Shown: piece by piece, positions 61,001 to 64,000 of the stretch | How positions within the stretch are numbered: position 1 is the stretch's first letter | Layout of the letters: each line of letters opens with the position of its first letter | Assembly: GCA_947561715.1 (NCBI GenBank) | Contig: OX387199.1 | Coordinates: 18,791,001 to 18,855,000 of the forward strand | From: Ascidia mentula | Taxonomy: Eukaryota > Chordata > Ascidiacea > Phlebobranchia > Ascidiidae | Direction of reading: 5' to 3' | Length of the DNA: 64,000 nt | The notes under the pieces: model-generated | The model's database searches: none | The model's input: only the letters and a program-made list of their open reading frames with translations | What the model was told of the DNA's origin: nothing | Position numbers and translations under genes: made by a program

Positions 61001-64000
61001 TTGCAAACTCTTGGATTGGGAAGTGAAAATGTTTATTGTTTAGAACTTGTGCGTTTAATGTCAACAGCGATACGCCCTCGTTGCTAGGTTTGTTATATGT
61101 TCTATTGTTACAAGAAAGTGTGTTTCAAGTAAGATATTTTCTCACAGGTTTATTGGAGCCGCCGCTGCGACATGGGACAAACTCCATAAACTTTTACTTC
61201 AGTTGTAAAACATGTAGATATTTTTTACTTTTCCTTCGAATCATTGCTAATCGATTCCGTTATTTCTTGCTTAGTTTTCGGGATCGTGAAACTGCAAAAC
61301 GTTCGTGGAACCCATTTCCAACTACCACAGAAGGGTCGGCAAAATTACAACCTTGCAATTCGAACACGATTAAAGGAACTCTTCCTTGGTGTAAAAAGGC
61401 AACCACAAACAACCGAATTTATCCACAACGAGATCACGATCTGGTGAAAAACCAAATCGACCGCCGGAGAAAGCAAAACGCTGATTCACGCGGATCACAC
61501 AAGTATAGATTTTGTTGAGTCATTCGTCTGCCGGATTTGTGAATTTGAATTTGCGTTCTAAAAACTACTTCATTTATATATTGAACGCTACACCCATAGC
61601 TTAGAGGATTTATGGTGTAAATTGGACCGAAGGAACGACAGAGCTTGAATCTATGAAGGCGCTATTTGAACACTGTATATAAATGCCCTAATATTTGTGT
61701 CAATCGTGCAAACTAATAAAGATTTTTGGGCCCTTTTTGTCAGCGTATCAAACCGCATTTTTTAACGCTGTTCACTTCAGTTTATTAGTTTTGCGAAATT
61801 ATCGTGCTTTCCGCAACGACGAAAATATTTTTCAAATTTTGAATGAATGAATTAAAATGAATGGAATATTTGTTTCACCTTCATGCAATGTGAGTGGGCG
61901 ATGTTTATTGTCCGGACGGGTGTAAAGTTTAAATGCAAATCTCCAAACGTGAGGATCTTGTAGGAGGGGTAGCTATTTGGACGAGAGTGCTATATTTAGC
62001 CTTAAAACAACGGGCGGTTTTAAACTTCCATCGTGAAGTGAGGTCGTTACCAGATATAGAAGTAATTACATGCTGGAAAGGTGAGCAGTAGGATAGCCCG
62101 CAGCGCCGCCATCTTTGAGAAAGACGCCTCACGTATTTAACGCAATTAGCAGCTCGCACGCCGACTTGCCGGGCGGTTATTTCCATGTGATCCGCGGATG
62201 TCGCCGTTCGTGAAGGGGCTCCGTTATTTTAGATAGCGGTAGAAGGATTTTAAAGCGTCTTAAAAACAAATACGCGTGCCAAGTTGTCACGTGAAGGGAT
62301 TTCCGTCTTTGATTGGATACACGCCATGTATGTAGTGGTTAGTTAGAGCAGTAACCAGAACGCTTAGTAAAGGTTGGTCTCATTATCCTGTATATTGCAT
62401 TAAAAGCGTGATATTCTATACAGGTCAACGAACCTAGAAATTTGCATAAAATCTCGGCCGTCATACCATTGACTTCAGACCATCAAAGAAATCTAATTCA
62501 TGCTGACAATTTGTATGCAAATGTACCAATTGAACTCTTTTGAGAATCTTTGTTTATCGGTGTGGCAAAATGTATTTTAGGTCATTCATCGAGGGCATTG
62601 TTTCCATATGAACCAACCATATGTACTTTAAAGGCCTTTAAAAAAGGATTCCATGACTTTCACACAAAACAAAGAAGTGTTATTTTGAGGGGCAAATTTT
62701 TGCTGGTGGTTTATGTACAGATTGCCTGGTTATTTAATGTCTGGATAAGTTCCCGATAAATCCGCAGTAAAACATTTAAAATTAGCCCATAATATTTAAT
62801 GACTCTTTTCCTGCAATCAAATGCGCCAGAAGCTCAAAGTCGGAACTTAAAAAGATCAGGACATTCCCACTCCGAAAATACATGATATTTTGCGTCTTGC
62901 GTTAAACGACCGGATTTTGACGCACGAACGCAGCCGACGTAACCTAATTTAGCAGCGGTCTAGCAACTTACAAATTCGTTCAACTTGACCCAAATGTCAC
63001 CAAGATCCCGAAAAGCCATCGCCCTCCACAATATGGCGCCGATCCGGTTTTAATTACGACGTTGAATTTTTGTCCTAAAAAGCCGGAGGCGCGGATTCAA
63101 ATAATTACACGGTTCCTTCGAGGGGAAACACCTCGTGTGGTCACGTGAGAGCTTAGCGAGCGACCCTTGACTGTCCTTTTTCGATTGTGATCGCGCAACC
63201 ACGTAAGGTAAATATCGGTATCGAATTTCGGGCGTTAAAATTCTGGGAAGATTAAGAAACGTGCCCAAGCTTTCAATATCGAAGTTCGACTCAAGTCCGC
63301 ATCACGATTTGCTGCCACGGCACGGTTTGTCATGCCTTTGTTACGTCATAAAATGTCGCGTGCGCCTTTCCTAAGTAATGCGACCATTCCACACGAGTTT
63401 GATTAAATGATTGTATGCGCTTCCGAAATAATCGGAACAGAAATAAACCATAGCAAGGATGTTCGTTGCTCTCATCTCATTGTGAGGTCACAATCATTCG
63501 TCATAATGGGGGTGTGTTTCGTATGAATGTGGCGTTAAATCAACAATTCTTGTCGAATATCGACACTTCACAATTCGGCGGAAAGCACACCAAAGTTTTT
63601 GGGATAATTGGTTGATTTCTTCAGGCTCAAGCGCCCCACAAAGGGGCCAGATGGGGCTTAATTTGTCGCCGCCCCAAGCAGCGATCAGCGAACCACGTCC
63701 AACCCGAAAGCGGTTACCAGGGCGACGGAATGACAATGTCGCGATAAACCGGATGCGAAATCGTTGAAGCGAAATCAAAATTATTTTGCTCAACCGAATC
63801 GGTGTGATTATGACTGACACTCATCAATTTGTCCGGATTTGCTCAAGAATGGCGGTTTTTCACCACGGTTAGTGCAAAAGTGTAATAATATGAGCACGAA
63901 TCAATGTGAAAGAAACGAGAAAACAGAAACTTGCCTCCCCAGAAAGCGCGAAGTTGTTGTTACGTCACAATTGGCCGTGACGAAGTGTTCCATTATGTGA
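52057..64000. other. About 12 kb upstream of the IRF-like gene without a recognisable gene
   Basis: No frame shows a known family or a consistent splice chain. Fragments that could belong to promoters include a TATA box at about 59403 (GAATATAAACG), an AAGATGGCGGC YY1-like string on the minus strand at about 62105-62116, and TTACGTCA/TGACGTAA variants. Candidate short first exons cannot be tied to a gene. Part of this must be the IRF-like promoter. Confidence 0.5.
60301..60370 (-). tRNA. Decayed tRNA-like sequence (pseudo-tRNA or tRNA-derived repeat)
   Basis: On the minus strand an A-box (TAGTTCAGTTGGTAGAG) and a B-box (GAGTTCAAACC) are correctly spaced, and the ends GCTTCTG and CAGGAGC can pair. 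The anticodon arm fits only with a mismatch, with loop CTGGTTA suggesting GGT (Thr). The T stem cannot form without using acceptor bases. A functional tRNA is unlikely. Confidence 0.45.

Noticed and set aside
61036-61518. Open frame of 160 codons
   Set aside because: It starts at TTG, has no recognisable domain, no promoter context and no matching exons.

Overview
The window looks like nuclear DNA of an invertebrate deuterostome, most likely an ascidian tunicate such as Ciona. The reasons are a compact AT-rich sequence, genes split into many small exons with short GT-AG introns, vertebrate-like proteins present as single copies (one Rab32/38, one S-adenosylmethionine decarboxylase, one headcase), and an IRF-type transcription factor. 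There are no bacterial operons or ribosome binding sites. Exon models were built by hand from reading frame, splice sites and intron phase. Species identity and UTRs are inference.

Layout. 807-6502 (+): a many-exon gene joining a pseudokinase domain, a string of small phase-1 exons and a helical C-terminal domain, with a candidate further 5' exon at 4-126. 8392-13917 (+): AMD1, eight exons, preceded by a short upstream ORF ending Asp-Val-Ser-stop and carrying two hAT-like MITEs in its introns. 15731-15853 (+): a 40-residue single-pass membrane peptide resembling SERCA-regulating micropeptides (sarcolamban, sarcolipin, phospholamban). 15.9-23.8 kb: no recognisable protein gene. 23786-25927 (+): a two-exon PLAC8-family gene whose intron holds tandem and inverted hammerhead ribozyme motifs. 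26967-29334 (-): Rab32/38, five exons, with another hammerhead motif in an intron. 31229-32254 (-): an intronless multi-pass membrane protein resembling the TLC family. 33823-43786 (+): headcase (HECA), twelve exons. 46141-52056 (-): a transcription factor with an IRF DNA-binding domain followed by a coiled coil, eleven exons. 52.1-64 kb: no recognisable gene, one decayed tRNA-like sequence.

The genes do not form one pathway. AMD1 makes the aminopropyl donor for polyamines, Rab32/38 acts in lysosome-related organelle (pigment) traffic, and headcase and the IRF-like factor are regulators. The strongest unexpected signals are: (1) type I hammerhead ribozymes arranged as a small retrozyme-like repeat of about 178 bp, with further copies elsewhere in the window; (2) the SERCA-regulin-like micropeptide; (3) the IRF DNA-binding domain fused to a coiled coil; (4) the conserved-looking AMD1 upstream ORF; (5) a marked excess of the palindrome TGACGTCA.
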